Assembly: GCA_027486585.1 (NCBI GenBank)
Contig: JAIXOU010000077.1
Location: forward strand, 1-32,162
DNA: 32,162 nucleotides
Source: Verrucomicrobiaceae bacterium
Lineage (GTDB): Bacteria > Verrucomicrobiota > Verrucomicrobiia > Verrucomicrobiales > Verrucomicrobiaceae
Reading direction: 5' to 3'
Position numbers and translations under genes: made by a program
In this document: piece by piece, positions 1 through 9,703 of the stretch
Numbering within the stretch: position 1 is the first letter of the stretch
Layout of the letters: each line of letters begins with the position of its first letter
Notes under the pieces: model-generated
What the model saw: only the letters and a program-made list of their open reading frames with translations
Databases searched by the model: none
Told to the model about the DNA's origin: nothing

Positions 1-2967
1 AATCTGCTGCAGCTGCCTGCGGCGACAGTTTGGAATACATCGCAGTTTTTGACCACCGGCAAGATTATAGCGGATGGGGTTGCAGTTCCTGTTGTGATCA
101 CTACGCATCCGCTTTCACGGACGGTGACCCAAGGCAGCAATGTGACACTAAGTGTTGAATTCACAGGCACGGGTCCAAATACCTTCCAATGGTATAAAGG
201 CACCTCTCCTGTCTTGGGGGCTACCAATCAGACCCTCATTTTGACAGGGGTGACACAGGCTGAGGAAGGCGATTATACGGTCCGCGTCTTCAGCCCTCTA
301 AATCCTGCACCCGTTGGTGTGGTGAGTAATCCTGCCACGCTGACGGTCGATTGGCCGCTTTCCTTTGCCGTGAACTTACCCTCTGTCCGTCAAGGCTCGG
401 TGGGCTATCCCTTCAGCTTCAAGGTCGTCATGAATGGTGAGGGCGGTCCATTCGATTACCAGTGGAAGAAGGGAAGTGAAGATGTTGGCACCAACTCAGA
501 TACTTTCACGATTAGCAGTCCGACCGCCGCCGATAATGGCACCTATAGTGTTGTGGTAACGGGTCCGTCTTTCTCTCCTCAGACGGATAACACTGTCACC
601 AGCATACCTTGTTTACTCACGGTCGCTGAAGGTCCTGGTGTTGCCGCTCCAGTTTCTCCTCCGGCTGTAGCTGAGGGCGGGGATATCGAACTTGCAGCGG
701 ATATTAGCGGAGACCCCACTACCCTGACGATTCAATGGTTCAGAGATGGTGTGGCCATTCTAGGTGCCAACTCTTCTACGCTGAGCCTTTGTGGCGTCAC
801 AGTGGCTAATTCAGGCGATTACACTGTAAAAGTCACTGGACCTGGACCCAATGGAAAACCAATCACCGTGACTAGCAGCCCTCCCGCCAGTGTGGTGATC
901 GTTGATAACGTGCCGAAAATTGTGGCAGGCCAGTTCGGTAAGATCGTAACTTTGGTCGCCAATGCTGGTTCGACGAAGACACTGAAATCAACCCTCAAAC
1001 CGGCTACTCAGACCTTCCAATGGCTCAAAAATGGTGGGCCGCTGCCTAGCGATGGTCGTTTTACTGGGGGCAATACGAAGTCGTTGAAGATTACCAATCT
1101 GAATTTCACAGACACGGATGTCTATACCTGCAGGGTTTCAGGTGCTCCCGGGACAGCAGATACTACGGCAGGTACCACTTATCTACGGGTTTATGATCAA
1201 GCTCCCGTGGTTGTAGCGTCGCCTACTCCGCCTAAGGGCATGGTCGGTGGATTCTACTCTTGGAAAATTCCTGTCACCAGTGACGTCTCCGTTTCACCAA
1301 GTAGCCCAAATCCAGAAGTCTGGAAAAGCACGCCTGCCGCCTACGCTGTGACTGGATTGCCCGCAGGGCTCAAATGCAATCCCGCGACTGGCGTTATCAG
1401 TGGCTATCCAACGACAGCAAATCCCGTCAAAACTCCAACGGGATATCCCATCACGATCACGGTCACGAATGCCGTCAAACCTGCAACGGGTGTTACCACG
1501 AACACCACAACTGCCGTGATCGATATTAAACCACTACCTATCGGTATCGTCGGTACCTATGTAGGCTCGATCTCGCGTGATGTTAGCAATGGCAATCTGG
1601 GTGGACGTTTTGAGATGGCCGTCAGTTCCGGTGGTGCAATCACTGGGAGAGTTACCGCTGGCAGCTTGGCTGCGCGCTCCTTCAAAGGTGGATTCAATAT
1701 CAATCTGAACAATGCGGGCAATATCGTCGGTCTCATCGGCACGAAGATCATGCTGCCAGGAGTTAGAGGTGGAGCGGCAATGGATCTTCAGTTTGATTTG
1801 CAGACGACTGCAGCCGTACCTCCAGCTGTGGCTCCGACGACATTGCTGGTCAACGCTACGACTAAACTCTGTGGCTCAGCCACTGGGGCCAATATCACGG
1901 GTTGGCGCAATAAATGGGCGGCTAAAGCTGTCGCGGGTGTTTCGGATGCACCGACGGCCTACGCAGGACTGCCTCTAATTCCAGGAATTCCAGGGAAAGC
2001 AGCCATCCCTGCAACTGGTACATCTCCTGCGGTTCCCGCAGTGCCTGCCGTCCCAGCTGTTCCTGCAACCACAGGCCCCTATAATTTCCTGATGGCTTTA
2101 CCAGATGCAGATCCGCTGCTCTCGAATGCTTCTGTTCCACAGGGCACAGGCTATGCATCCTTCACCGTCTCTGCTGCCGGAACCTGCACCATTGCGGGTC
2201 GCACGGCCGATGGTATGCCAATCACCGGTGCCTACTCGGTCGGGCCTACCGGTCAGCTTTTCTTCTTCCAGCCTCTCTACACCACGACAACCAAGGGATC
2301 GATCCTCGGTAATCTGCAAATCCATCTGGGTGCCACGGTGCTGGACAACGATATCAGCGGAAACTTCAGCTGGGTGCGCCCACCTGATAGCAAAAGCCGT
2401 CTCTACCGTTCAGGTTTTGGGACCACACAGGTTGTGGCTGGTGTGCCAGCTACCACTGTCACCACACCCGTTCAATTGCTCGCCTTTGGTGGCCGTTATG
2501 TCGCACCGCCGACGACGGGCACAGCGCCGCTGAAGGTCCTCATGGACTTGGATCCCTATGATCTGATTGCTAATCCCGCGGCATTACCGAACGCCAAACT
2601 GATCTTTAGTGAAAATGGGAATGGCGCGCCCCCTGTCGTCGGGACTCCTGATCCCAACATCGATGTGATGATTGCAGCCAAGAATGCGATCTCGACACCC
2701 ACGCCTAATCCGGCCGCGACTCGAGTCACGCCAACAGCGGCAACAGGAGCGTTTACAGGCACCTTCACCCTCGTTGATTCCATTGCGGGAGCACCTCTGA
2801 GACGCGCGGTCACCTTCCAGGGGCTAATCATTCGTGAGCGCACCAGCCCGACAGTGACTCGGACTTATGGTCAAGGCTATTTCATCATCAATCAGCTGCC
2901 TCAGGTGGGGCAATTGGCCACACAGACCTCACAGCGATCGGGCGTCGTTGAGTTTAGGGGCCGCTAA
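1..2967 (+). CDS. Large exported Ig-repeat surface protein, 3' portion (5' end outside window)
   Basis: The frame is open to the first base of the window, so this is the last 988 residues of a longer protein; the TTG at 49 is only the first start-like codon. Residues 6-25 (LPAATVWNTSQF, then LTTGKI) resemble the end of the autotransporter-associated beta-strand repeats seen in verrucomicrobial giant proteins. Four Ig-like domains follow at about residues 30-117, 119-209, 214-302 and 304-399, each with the F/YQW motif and a D-x-G-x-Y or D-x-Y-x-C strand (GDYTVRV, GTYSVVV, GDYTVKV, DVYTCRV). A putative-Ig (He_PIG) module with GLPAGLKCNPATGVISG lies near 400-515. The rest, 515-988, is beta-rich with GTY/GRF repeats and a VPA-rich linker near 661-691. 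It is probably a cell-surface or secreted adhesin or scaffold; substrate unknown. It lies 140 bp upstream of the pseudopilin cassette in the same direction. Domain reading is good, function is inference. Confidence 0.75.
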   Translation, partial: NLLQLPAATVWNTSQFLTTGKIIADGVAVPVVITTHPLSRTVTQGSNVTLSVEFTGTGPNTFQWYKGTSPVLGATNQTLILTGVTQAEEGDYTVRVFSPLNPAPVGVVSNPATLTVDWPLSFAVNLPSVRQGSVGYPFSFKVVMNGEGGPFDYQWKKGSEDVGTNSDTFTISSPTAADNGTYSVVVTGPSFSPQTDNTVTSIPCLLTVAEGPGVAAPVSPPAVAEGGDIELAADISGDPTTLTIQWFRDGVAILGANSSTLSLCGVTVANSGDYTVKVTGPGPNGKPITVTSSPPASVVIVDNVPKIVAGQFGKIVTLVANAGSTKTLKSTLKPATQTFQWLKNGGPLPSDGRFTGGNTKSLKITNLNFTDTDVYTCRVSGAPGTADTTAGTTYLRVYDQAPVVVASPTPPKGMVGGFYSWKIPVTSDVSVSPSSPNPEVWKSTPAAYAVTGLPAGLKCNPATGVISGYPTTANPVKTPTGYPITITVTNAVKPATGVTTNTTTAVIDIKPLPIGIVGTYVGSISRDVSNGNLGGRFEMAVSSGGAITGRVTAGSLAARSFKGGFNINLNNAGNIVGLIGTKIMLPGVRGGAAMDLQFDLQTTAAVPPAVAPTTLLVNATTKLCGSATGANITGWRNKWAAKAVAGVSDAPTAYAGLPLIPGIPGKAAIPATGTSPAVPAVPAVPAVPATTGPYNFLMALPDADPLLSNASVPQGTGYASFTVSAAGTCTIAGRTADGMPITGAYSVGPTGQLFFFQPLYTTTTKGSILGNLQIHLGATVLDNDISGNFSWVRPPDSKSRLYRSGFGTTQVVAGVPATTVTTPVQLLAFGGRYVAPPTTGTAPLKVLMDLDPYDLIANPAALPNAKLIFSENGNGAPPVVGTPDPNIDVMIAAKNAISTPTPNPAATRVTPTAATGAFTGTFTLVDSIAGAPLRRAVTFQGLIIRERTSPTVTRTYGQGYFIINQLPQVGQLATQTSQRSGVVEFRGR

Positions 2968-3051
2968 GTTCTCACAACTCATTTTGCTGACGAATTGAAC
3001 CTTTTCGCGATTCGTATTCACCAAGTAAATACCCTGCATTCACTTTGCGAC

Positions 3052-3080
3052 TTGAAATCCCTGCTGATTTCAGATTAAAT
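3052..3080 (+). promoter_or_regulatory. Candidate sigma-70-like promoter for the pseudopilin cassette
   Basis: TTGAAA at 3052-3057 and TTAAAT at 3075-3080 are separated by 17 bases, in an AT-rich stretch that ends 27 bases before the cassette A start codon. The -35 box matches the consensus at 5 of 6 positions, the -10 at only 4 of 6. A 7-bp inverted repeat (TGAAATC 3053-3059, GATTTCA 3066-3072) overlaps it and could be an operator or chance. Confidence 0.35.
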
Positions 3081-3107
3081 CAAATTTAATTCATTAAATC
3101 CCCTCCC

Positions 3108-6100
3108 ATGAAATCTCTTCGCACCTTCTTCAGTGATGCACGCCGCCATAAGGGCTTGGCTCTCATCATCGTGCTTTCCATGTTGGCCTTGGCTACGATC
3201 ATTATCTTGGCCTTTCTCAGCGTCGCAGATACCGAGCATAAAGGTACGCTGACCTACTCGGCCTCCCAGAATTCGCGCCGTTTGGCTGATACGGCAGTGA
3301 ACTTGGTGATCTCACAGATCCGTGCTGCATCAGAGCCGGAAGCAGGTAGCGTGATCCGTTACATTCATGCAACTCAGCCGGGAGCAGTGCGTAAGTACTC
3401 CCCAGATGGTGCCTTCTACGCAGGGTACAAGCTATTCTCAGACTCTGACATGATCTACAGACCCGGCGCGACGGCTGACCCTGGGCTCAATTCTAATCTA
3501 AATGAACAGAAATTTGTAGCTCAGTCTGAACCAGCTGGCAATTGGAACACCGGCAACAATACCTCCGTCTATGTGGACCTCAATGAACCTGTCGTTAAAG
3601 GCGTTGTTAGCAATATTTCTGGGGCTGTTGGGAATGCCGAAGTTTACTTTCCAGTTTTAGACCCACGGGCAGCCTTTGATATGGATCCACAGGCTGGCAC
3701 CCCGCAGCCGGCTGAAGGCTTCTTTTATGAGACAACAACAGCTTTGAACGGCAATAATATTGGTGCCCAGGGTGCCAACGGCAGCACCCCAGCTATTGTC
3801 AAGCCTCAGGGGGCGTCTTCTTCTCCTGATAATCTGAGATTGGCGATGCCTGTGAAATGGCTCTACATGCTCAAAGACGGCACCTTGAGCCCGCTAACTG
3901 ATAACCTTCGATTCCCGACAGGTGGAAACTCGAATCCGAATGAAACGAATCCAATCGTCGGGCGTATCGCTTTCTGGGCAGATGATGAAAGCTGCAAGGT
4001 CAATATCAATACGGCCTCTGAGCCAACATTCATGGGGCAGCCCACGTATTACCATGAAAGAGATCACCGCTGGGCAGATTATCCGCCAGCTTTGGGTGAG
4101 TATCAGCGTTTTCCAGGGCACCCTGCTACGGTTGCTTTGAGCAGTGTTTTATTCCCTAACAGCTATGGGGATCCCCTGCGTTCAATGGATTTTTATGGCC
4201 AGGCTGCTGGTAGTGCTGCAGAGAGAAGGGTTTTAAGCATCAAGAACTTAATTTATAACTTAGCGCCACGCATTGCAGGTGGTGGCAGTAATGCTGGGAC
4301 CAGTATTTTCCAGGCGGATGATTACAACAAAGGTCCAAATGGAATCATTAATAGCGTCAATTTAAGTGCTTCTAGCGGTGAACGTTTGTATGCAAGTGTC
4401 GATGAGCTCTTCTTTGCGCAAACTTCAACAGGCGGGTTCCGTGCGCCGAATCTGACCAGCCATGTGGCTGGTGACTTGTTCAATAAACAAACGCTGGAGC
4501 GCTCTGCTGGACTTTTGACAGCTAGTAGCCGTGCCAGTGAGGTCAGCATGTTAGGCCTGCCGCGTATTGCCATGTGGCCAGTCAATATGGACACTAGTAA
4601 GCGCACTGGTTTTGATAATCTGATCAATTTTTGTTCTACCTTTGGGTTCCCTGGCAACTCTTACATTTTCCAGCGATCACAATCCAACGACTCGATTTTT
4701 GATGTCAGTATTTCACGGAATGCAGCCCTTCTTACTATGTTGGATGCAGTCCTTGCAGGCGCTATTTATCCTGCAGAAACAGCCAATGGCGGTGCAGGTG
4801 GCACATTCGCCAATAAAATGGGCGGCACTAGCACCAACCGTAACTATAGACAGGTCATCGTGGAGATGTTTGACTACATTCGCAGCACGAATCTTTATGA
4901 TAGCTTTTTGGTGAAACCTGACCGCACTCAGTGGCCAGTTAGAGAAATTTATTGGGGAGACAACCCGAATGAATTGACCAAACCCAATATCTATGACGCG
5001 CGGGATTCCCTGGTGAACAGTGACGAATACGATAGTTTCACTCCTGGAATCGTGCGCAATGTTGGCAATAGCCTCAATCCTTTCAGCGATCAGGCCCTCC
5101 CAGGTCACGGACAGGTTTCCGCTTCAATATGGAGCGTTGGTGATCAAAAGTATCGTGGTTTTGGGCGCACTGTTTCGATCAGTGAGATCGGTTTGCATTT
5201 CATCTGCACAGCAGACGGGCAGCCAGACATGTATAGCTGGCGCCACCCAGTTTCCAATGGCAAAACGGCGACGGCCGCTAGGATGATTATCCCCGATAAT
5301 GTACCTTGGACGAGCGGTTCGGTCGGACAGACTGTTTTGGACAATCTTGATATTGAAGCCACACCTGGCAGTGCCAGCACGATTTCAGGTGGACGTACAG
5401 CTTTGATGATCGAGCCATTCCCTGCAAATTTAGACTCGGCACCTTATCAAGTCCGGCATGCTGCCCCCAATGGTTTTACAGGCCCATTTGCTCTGCAAAA
5501 TGCAGCTGCAGTCAAGTGGAGCAATTCAAATGTTACCAATGGTAATATTAAACGCCGATACTATTCCAATTATCCACCGCTCACGGCCAATTCATTTGCG
5601 GACCAACTCTACGGCACCCTCCCTCCTGGGCAGGTTCAGTTGAAGCCTATCACGGCCATGTCGGTAGAGGAGATGAATAGGTATGGCCGTCTCAGGAACA
5701 ATCACCCAGGTGTTGATCCAAACAATTGGAACTACACTTTGGCTCCAAATACTCCTCTGAAGCCCAATGAAAAGAGAGTTCAGGCCATGATTCATTTTGA
5801 ATTCTTCTGCCCATCGGTTGGTTATACTCAGTTGACTCCCGAGTTCACGATCGTGATGGAGAAAGCGGATCTTAACGCGATCCAAGTAGAGGTGGCAACG
5901 GACGCAGGCGTCCGAAACGAGCCTCTTTTCCCTGGAACCTCTGGTCAATTTGTGTTGAAAAGTGGCACACCGCTTTTCCAATCCGACGGCAGTCCTCAGG
6001 TGGGCGGGTATGCTAGCTTCCGCCGGGTTGCAGGCAATCGAGGTTTGCCTGCTCGCGGAGGTGCTTCTACGACAACATTGCAGACAGGATTGCCAAAAGA

Positions 6101-8522
6101 TGCTCGTTACATGGACAATGCACCTCAAGAGGGGCACCAGGGAATCATGAATATGGACTTGGTTTCTAACTTTTTCACCGTCTCTTCAAGAAACTACCTC
6201 AAGTACACTGAAGGCCGCTTACGTATTCAAATCTATGATACCCATAATTGGAAAGGCAAAAATCCGACCCAAACTATTTTTTGCACATTCCCGACTGGCC
6301 TGACACCCACGCCCGATCTGGTCGTGCAACCGACGCACAGAGTTTATTACCAAGAGACGGATGAAAGTATCCGGCAACTGCCAGCCGTTCAGGCGCCTCA
6401 CTGGTGGGCTTTTCACATGGGCGGTGCGCTAGGTGACGGTAGTAACCGGAATATTAACCAATGGGCGGGTCCGGGTCGTCTTGGTGATCCTGGTGATTTT
6501 GGCTTTGGTAACCGTATCGGTTTAGATGGGGGCAGTGCCAATAAAGGAAGAATGCCATTTTCTCCTTTCGGAAACCAAGCTATACCCGGACCAACAGCTC
6601 TTATCTACGGCCGAGATGGCGGTAGTTTTAGCAATGTCAATCTCGAGGATAATCGAGGCAACATCAGCGATGTTGGGCTGAGGTGGAGAAAGTTAATCTA
6701 TCGGGGCAATGCGAATACGGAGCTGGATTTCAACATAGCCAACCATTTCGGAGCTGATGTGATGCGTACCATGCAGCCAGGTCATGGCGATGCTAGAATC
6801 ATCGCAGCAAAGGCAGTTGTTGATCAATCCGAATGGTCACCCCACCCCTTGTATAACAGTCAAAATGCTTATTTGGCTCATAATTTCTCATCTTATGGTG
6901 CCGGCAATGAGCCTGGATTTGATGTCAGTGGCGACGCGACGATAAGCAATGAAGTTCTCACTAAACGTGCACTGCCAAGTACCATTAACATGGGGCGGGG
7001 CCAAGTTCCTGATGCGCCGTATAGCGGTATCAGTGGTTCACCCGTGGTTAATACAACGACAAGAAGCCTGAGCCCAGCTTACTTAGCGCAGCGCTATTAT
7101 GATTTTGATGAAACGGATCCAGGCGGACGTGTCGGCACTTTCATCAACAAGGTCGATGAAGGTAACTTTTCGATTGGGGAATATCAGTTAAGCGGTTGGC
7201 CAGATGCAAAAACGTGGCGTGGGACCTACTTTTCCGCTGGTAGTGGTGCTGGGGCACGGTTTGCCCCGGGTGCTCCGAGTTGGTTTTCTCCAAATCGTAT
7301 GGTGAGTTCTCCTGTCATCATGGGATCATTGCCAAGCAGGGTCTATTCCTTGAACATGCAGGAAGGAGATGTTGCCATTAAGGGGGGGAATGGGGCATGG
7401 ACCAATTTACTCTTCAGACCACATCTATCTTATCCTGGCGCGGCCAGCTTTAAGCATCCTGGACAAGTCACACCTCCAGACCATTACCTTTTGGATCTGT
7501 TCTGGATGCCTGTTGTCGAGCCCTACGCCGTCAGTGAGCCACTCTCTACAGCTGGTAAGATTAACATGAATTATCAGATACTCCCCTTTACGCACATTCG
7601 GCGCGCTACGGCGCTGCACGCGGCCATGAAAGGCGAAATGTTCTCGGCGCTCCCCAATGTCGATTACACTCGTGCACGTGGTTATTCCTCTGGTTTTGGT
7701 AATAAAGGTTCGTCCGCTCCTAGATTTCGTGATGAAGTTTCGCAGCCTACCATTAGTGGCGGCACTGATCCTGCTGCGCGCTGGCATCGGACGATCATGA
7801 TTGACCGCCCAAATAATCCAAGTGGCACACAGGACTTGCCTTGGTGGAGTATCCCTGCTGGTGAGCGTGTGCTTGGCACCTTAAGGCAGTTTGAAGAAAG
7901 ATTTAACTTTTCAGACACTGCTGGCGGCAATGGTCCTACCGGTCTTAGTTCAGGCAGTGCTGGCGGAGCCGCTAATCAAAATTTCCGTGGTGGTTTATTC
8001 CGCTCGGCTTCTCAAATCTGTGAGTTGCATTTGGTGCCATCTAGAATTTCCGTTACGAATTTGAACCTTTCCCCTATTGCTACGACACCGAGTCCTAATC
8101 AGGTCACTGAAAATATTTCTAACACTGATCTGATGTCCTTTGGAAACCGTCAAGCAGCCATGGCGAATTTCTGGTCTAATCATGCTTCAACAGGTGATAA
8201 TTCGCGGGAAAGACCATACTCCAACTTGTATGCAAAAATGACGACTCGTTCAAATACCTTCAGGGTGCATGTCCGTGCGCAGTCGATCAAAAAGACGCTA
8301 CGTGGCATTGATCCTGACTTATTCGATCCGAATCAGGACCAGATCGTTGGGGAGTTTAGAGGGTCCTTTTTGGTCGAGCGTTACATTGATGCAGCCGATC
8401 TGAAGGCAGCAGGGATTGCGGTAGATTTTACACAGGGCAATCCTCTTGACGCCACAGCGCATCCTTCTCTCGACACCTACTACCGCTTCCGTGTCCTTGA
8501 ATCCAAACGTTTTGCGCCATGA
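3108..8522 (+). CDS. Verru_Chthon cassette protein A (GspK-like giant pseudopilin)
   Basis: This 1804-residue protein begins with a type IV prepilin-like N-terminus: a basic leader (residues 1-15) and then GLALIIVLSMLALATIIIL from Gly16, lacking the Glu at position +5, as in GspK-type minor pseudopilins. Sequence features of the Verru_Chthon cassette protein A family are visible: GRIAFWADDESCKVNINTA near residues 285-305, GEYQRFPGHPATVALSS shortly after, and a C-terminal MNYQILPFTHIRRATALHAA near 1486-1505. The long body is rich in Asn, Gly, Ser and aromatic residues and is presumably exported and folded outside the inner membrane. Its role is not established; by analogy with GspK it could cap a pseudopilus or help export the large repeat protein encoded upstream. 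Its stop overlaps the next start (ATGA at 8519-8522), implying translational coupling. No Shine-Dalgarno is visible before the ATG. Confidence 0.85.
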   Translation: MKSLRTFFSDARRHKGLALIIVLSMLALATIIILAFLSVADTEHKGTLTYSASQNSRRLADTAVNLVISQIRAASEPEAGSVIRYIHATQPGAVRKYSPDGAFYAGYKLFSDSDMIYRPGATADPGLNSNLNEQKFVAQSEPAGNWNTGNNTSVYVDLNEPVVKGVVSNISGAVGNAEVYFPVLDPRAAFDMDPQAGTPQPAEGFFYETTTALNGNNIGAQGANGSTPAIVKPQGASSSPDNLRLAMPVKWLYMLKDGTLSPLTDNLRFPTGGNSNPNETNPIVGRIAFWADDESCKVNINTASEPTFMGQPTYYHERDHRWADYPPALGEYQRFPGHPATVALSSVLFPNSYGDPLRSMDFYGQAAGSAAERRVLSIKNLIYNLAPRIAGGGSNAGTSIFQADDYNKGPNGIINSVNLSASSGERLYASVDELFFAQTSTGGFRAPNLTSHVAGDLFNKQTLERSAGLLTASSRASEVSMLGLPRIAMWPVNMDTSKRTGFDNLINFCSTFGFPGNSYIFQRSQSNDSIFDVSISRNAALLTMLDAVLAGAIYPAETANGGAGGTFANKMGGTSTNRNYRQVIVEMFDYIRSTNLYDSFLVKPDRTQWPVREIYWGDNPNELTKPNIYDARDSLVNSDEYDSFTPGIVRNVGNSLNPFSDQALPGHGQVSASIWSVGDQKYRGFGRTVSISEIGLHFICTADGQPDMYSWRHPVSNGKTATAARMIIPDNVPWTSGSVGQTVLDNLDIEATPGSASTISGGRTALMIEPFPANLDSAPYQVRHAAPNGFTGPFALQNAAAVKWSNSNVTNGNIKRRYYSNYPPLTANSFADQLYGTLPPGQVQLKPITAMSVEEMNRYGRLRNNHPGVDPNNWNYTLAPNTPLKPNEKRVQAMIHFEFFCPSVGYTQLTPEFTIVMEKADLNAIQVEVATDAGVRNEPLFPGTSGQFVLKSGTPLFQSDGSPQVGGYASFRRVAGNRGLPARGGASTTTLQTGLPKDARYMDNAPQEGHQGIMNMDLVSNFFTVSSRNYLKYTEGRLRIQIYDTHNWKGKNPTQTIFCTFPTGLTPTPDLVVQPTHRVYYQETDESIRQLPAVQAPHWWAFHMGGALGDGSNRNINQWAGPGRLGDPGDFGFGNRIGLDGGSANKGRMPFSPFGNQAIPGPTALIYGRDGGSFSNVNLEDNRGNISDVGLRWRKLIYRGNANTELDFNIANHFGADVMRTMQPGHGDARIIAAKAVVDQSEWSPHPLYNSQNAYLAHNFSSYGAGNEPGFDVSGDATISNEVLTKRALPSTINMGRGQVPDAPYSGISGSPVVNTTTRSLSPAYLAQRYYDFDETDPGGRVGTFINKVDEGNFSIGEYQLSGWPDAKTWRGTYFSAGSGAGARFAPGAPSWFSPNRMVSSPVIMGSLPSRVYSLNMQEGDVAIKGGNGAWTNLLFRPHLSYPGAASFKHPGQVTPPDHYLLDLFWMPVVEPYAVSEPLSTAGKINMNYQILPFTHIRRATALHAAMKGEMFSALPNVDYTRARGYSSGFGNKGSSAPRFRDEVSQPTISGGTDPAARWHRTIMIDRPNNPSGTQDLPWWSIPAGERVLGTLRQFEERFNFSDTAGGNGPTGLSSGSAGGAANQNFRGGLFRSASQICELHLVPSRISVTNLNLSPIATTPSPNQVTENISNTDLMSFGNRQAAMANFWSNHASTGDNSRERPYSNLYAKMTTRSNTFRVHVRAQSIKKTLRGIDPDLFDPNQDQIVGEFRGSFLVERYIDAADLKAAGIAVDFTQGNPLDATAHPSLDTYYRFRVLESKRFAP

Positions 8523-9658
8523 TTCAAACCTCCATCCATTCCAGTGTCATGAGATCGCCTTTCAGACTTACCCCCCATTCTAAAAACGCAGGCTTCAGTT
8601 TGGTTGAAATCCTCGTTTCATTAGCTGTCCTCGCCATTCTGCTCTTGATCAATGTTCAGGTGATTGACCAAGTTCAGTCAACTTGGGCAGCGTCAAATGC
8701 CCGTGTGAGCCAGTTCCGTGAGGCACGCACAGCTTTCGATATTTTGGTTCGTAATCTCAGCCAAGCCACCCTGAATACATTTGTTGATTACGATTCCAAT
8801 TACGTCATTACCGCTGCACAAAATGCAGGTGTGACAATGCAGACGCCATCGAGCTATCTGAGGAAGTCGAATCTTCAATTTGTTTGTGGCCCATCGACTT
8901 CTCTGCTCAGTGGTGGTGGTGGTGAAGCTCTTCTGCCTGGTCATGCAGTGTTTTTCCAGGCACCTTTAGGAGTCTCTGAAAACCCATCTTATGTGGGTCT
9001 AGATCGTCTGCTTTGTTCTCGAGGTTACTTTGTTCAATTCACTTCAGATGAACCGTTTAAGCCTGAGTTTATTCTTTCTAGCGGCAATAAATACCGCTAC
9101 CGCCTGATGGAGTTCTCTCCGCCAACAGAGAAAAACTTGGTTTACAGCTCAATGGGTGCTAACGGTGTAGCCACCAGTTCTTGGTTCAGTGCTGCTGCGG
9201 CTCAGGCAAATGCCATCAATGTTGGTAATGAAACTGCATTGAATATCGGGGTCACGCGTCCTATCGCCGACAATATCCTAGCACTGATCATTTCGCCGAG
9301 GCAGGACACGCAAGCTAATCAAACAGTTTCGGCAACGGTGATTGCTCCTAGATATGCTTATGACTCAACGGTTGTGACCCTCAATACCGCGAACTCGCCT
9401 CAGGGAACTCAAAATTTGTTGCCGCCACTTGTTAAAATTGTCCTAGTTGCCGTTGATGAGCGCTCTGCCGAAAGATTAGCTGAGCAAAACGGCAGTTCTC
9501 CACCATTTGGCACCACATTAACTTCGTCTTTTAATAATGCCAATCAGCTTGAGAGCACGGAAATCCCTAACTTAATCAAATATCTGGCCAGTCAGAATGT
9601 CAATTACCGTTTGTTTTCCGCCACGGTCCAAATCCGCAGTTCCAAAGGGGGGCTTTAA
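8519..9658 (+). CDS. Verru_Chthon cassette protein C (pseudopilin)
   Basis: 379 residues. The N-terminus has a classical prepilin signal, AG then FSLVEILVSLAVLAILLLI, with cleavage expected after Gly25 and Glu30 as the conserved +5 glutamate. The segment just after it (AASNARVSQFREARTAFDIL, followed by VRNLSQATLNTFVDYD) is the region I associate with cassette protein C. The first ATG overlaps the stop of protein A; a second in-frame ATG at 8549 (Met11) would give a shorter 14-residue leader and is a plausible alternative start. A type IV prepilin peptidase, not encoded in this window, would be needed for processing. It follows cassette A directly, so the B protein expected in a complete set is absent here. 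Confidence 0.8.
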   Translation: MIQTSIHSSVMRSPFRLTPHSKNAGFSLVEILVSLAVLAILLLINVQVIDQVQSTWAASNARVSQFREARTAFDILVRNLSQATLNTFVDYDSNYVITAAQNAGVTMQTPSSYLRKSNLQFVCGPSTSLLSGGGGEALLPGHAVFFQAPLGVSENPSYVGLDRLLCSRGYFVQFTSDEPFKPEFILSSGNKYRYRLMEFSPPTEKNLVYSSMGANGVATSSWFSAAAAQANAINVGNETALNIGVTRPIADNILALIISPRQDTQANQTVSATVIAPRYAYDSTVVTLNTANSPQGTQNLLPPLVKIVLVAVDERSAERLAEQNGSSPPFGTTLTSSFNNANQLESTEIPNLIKYLASQNVNYRLFSATVQIRSSKGGL

Positions 9659-9703
9659 TAGCTTTTCATTCATCTGAAACCCACACAAGCCATTTATCAA
9701 ACG

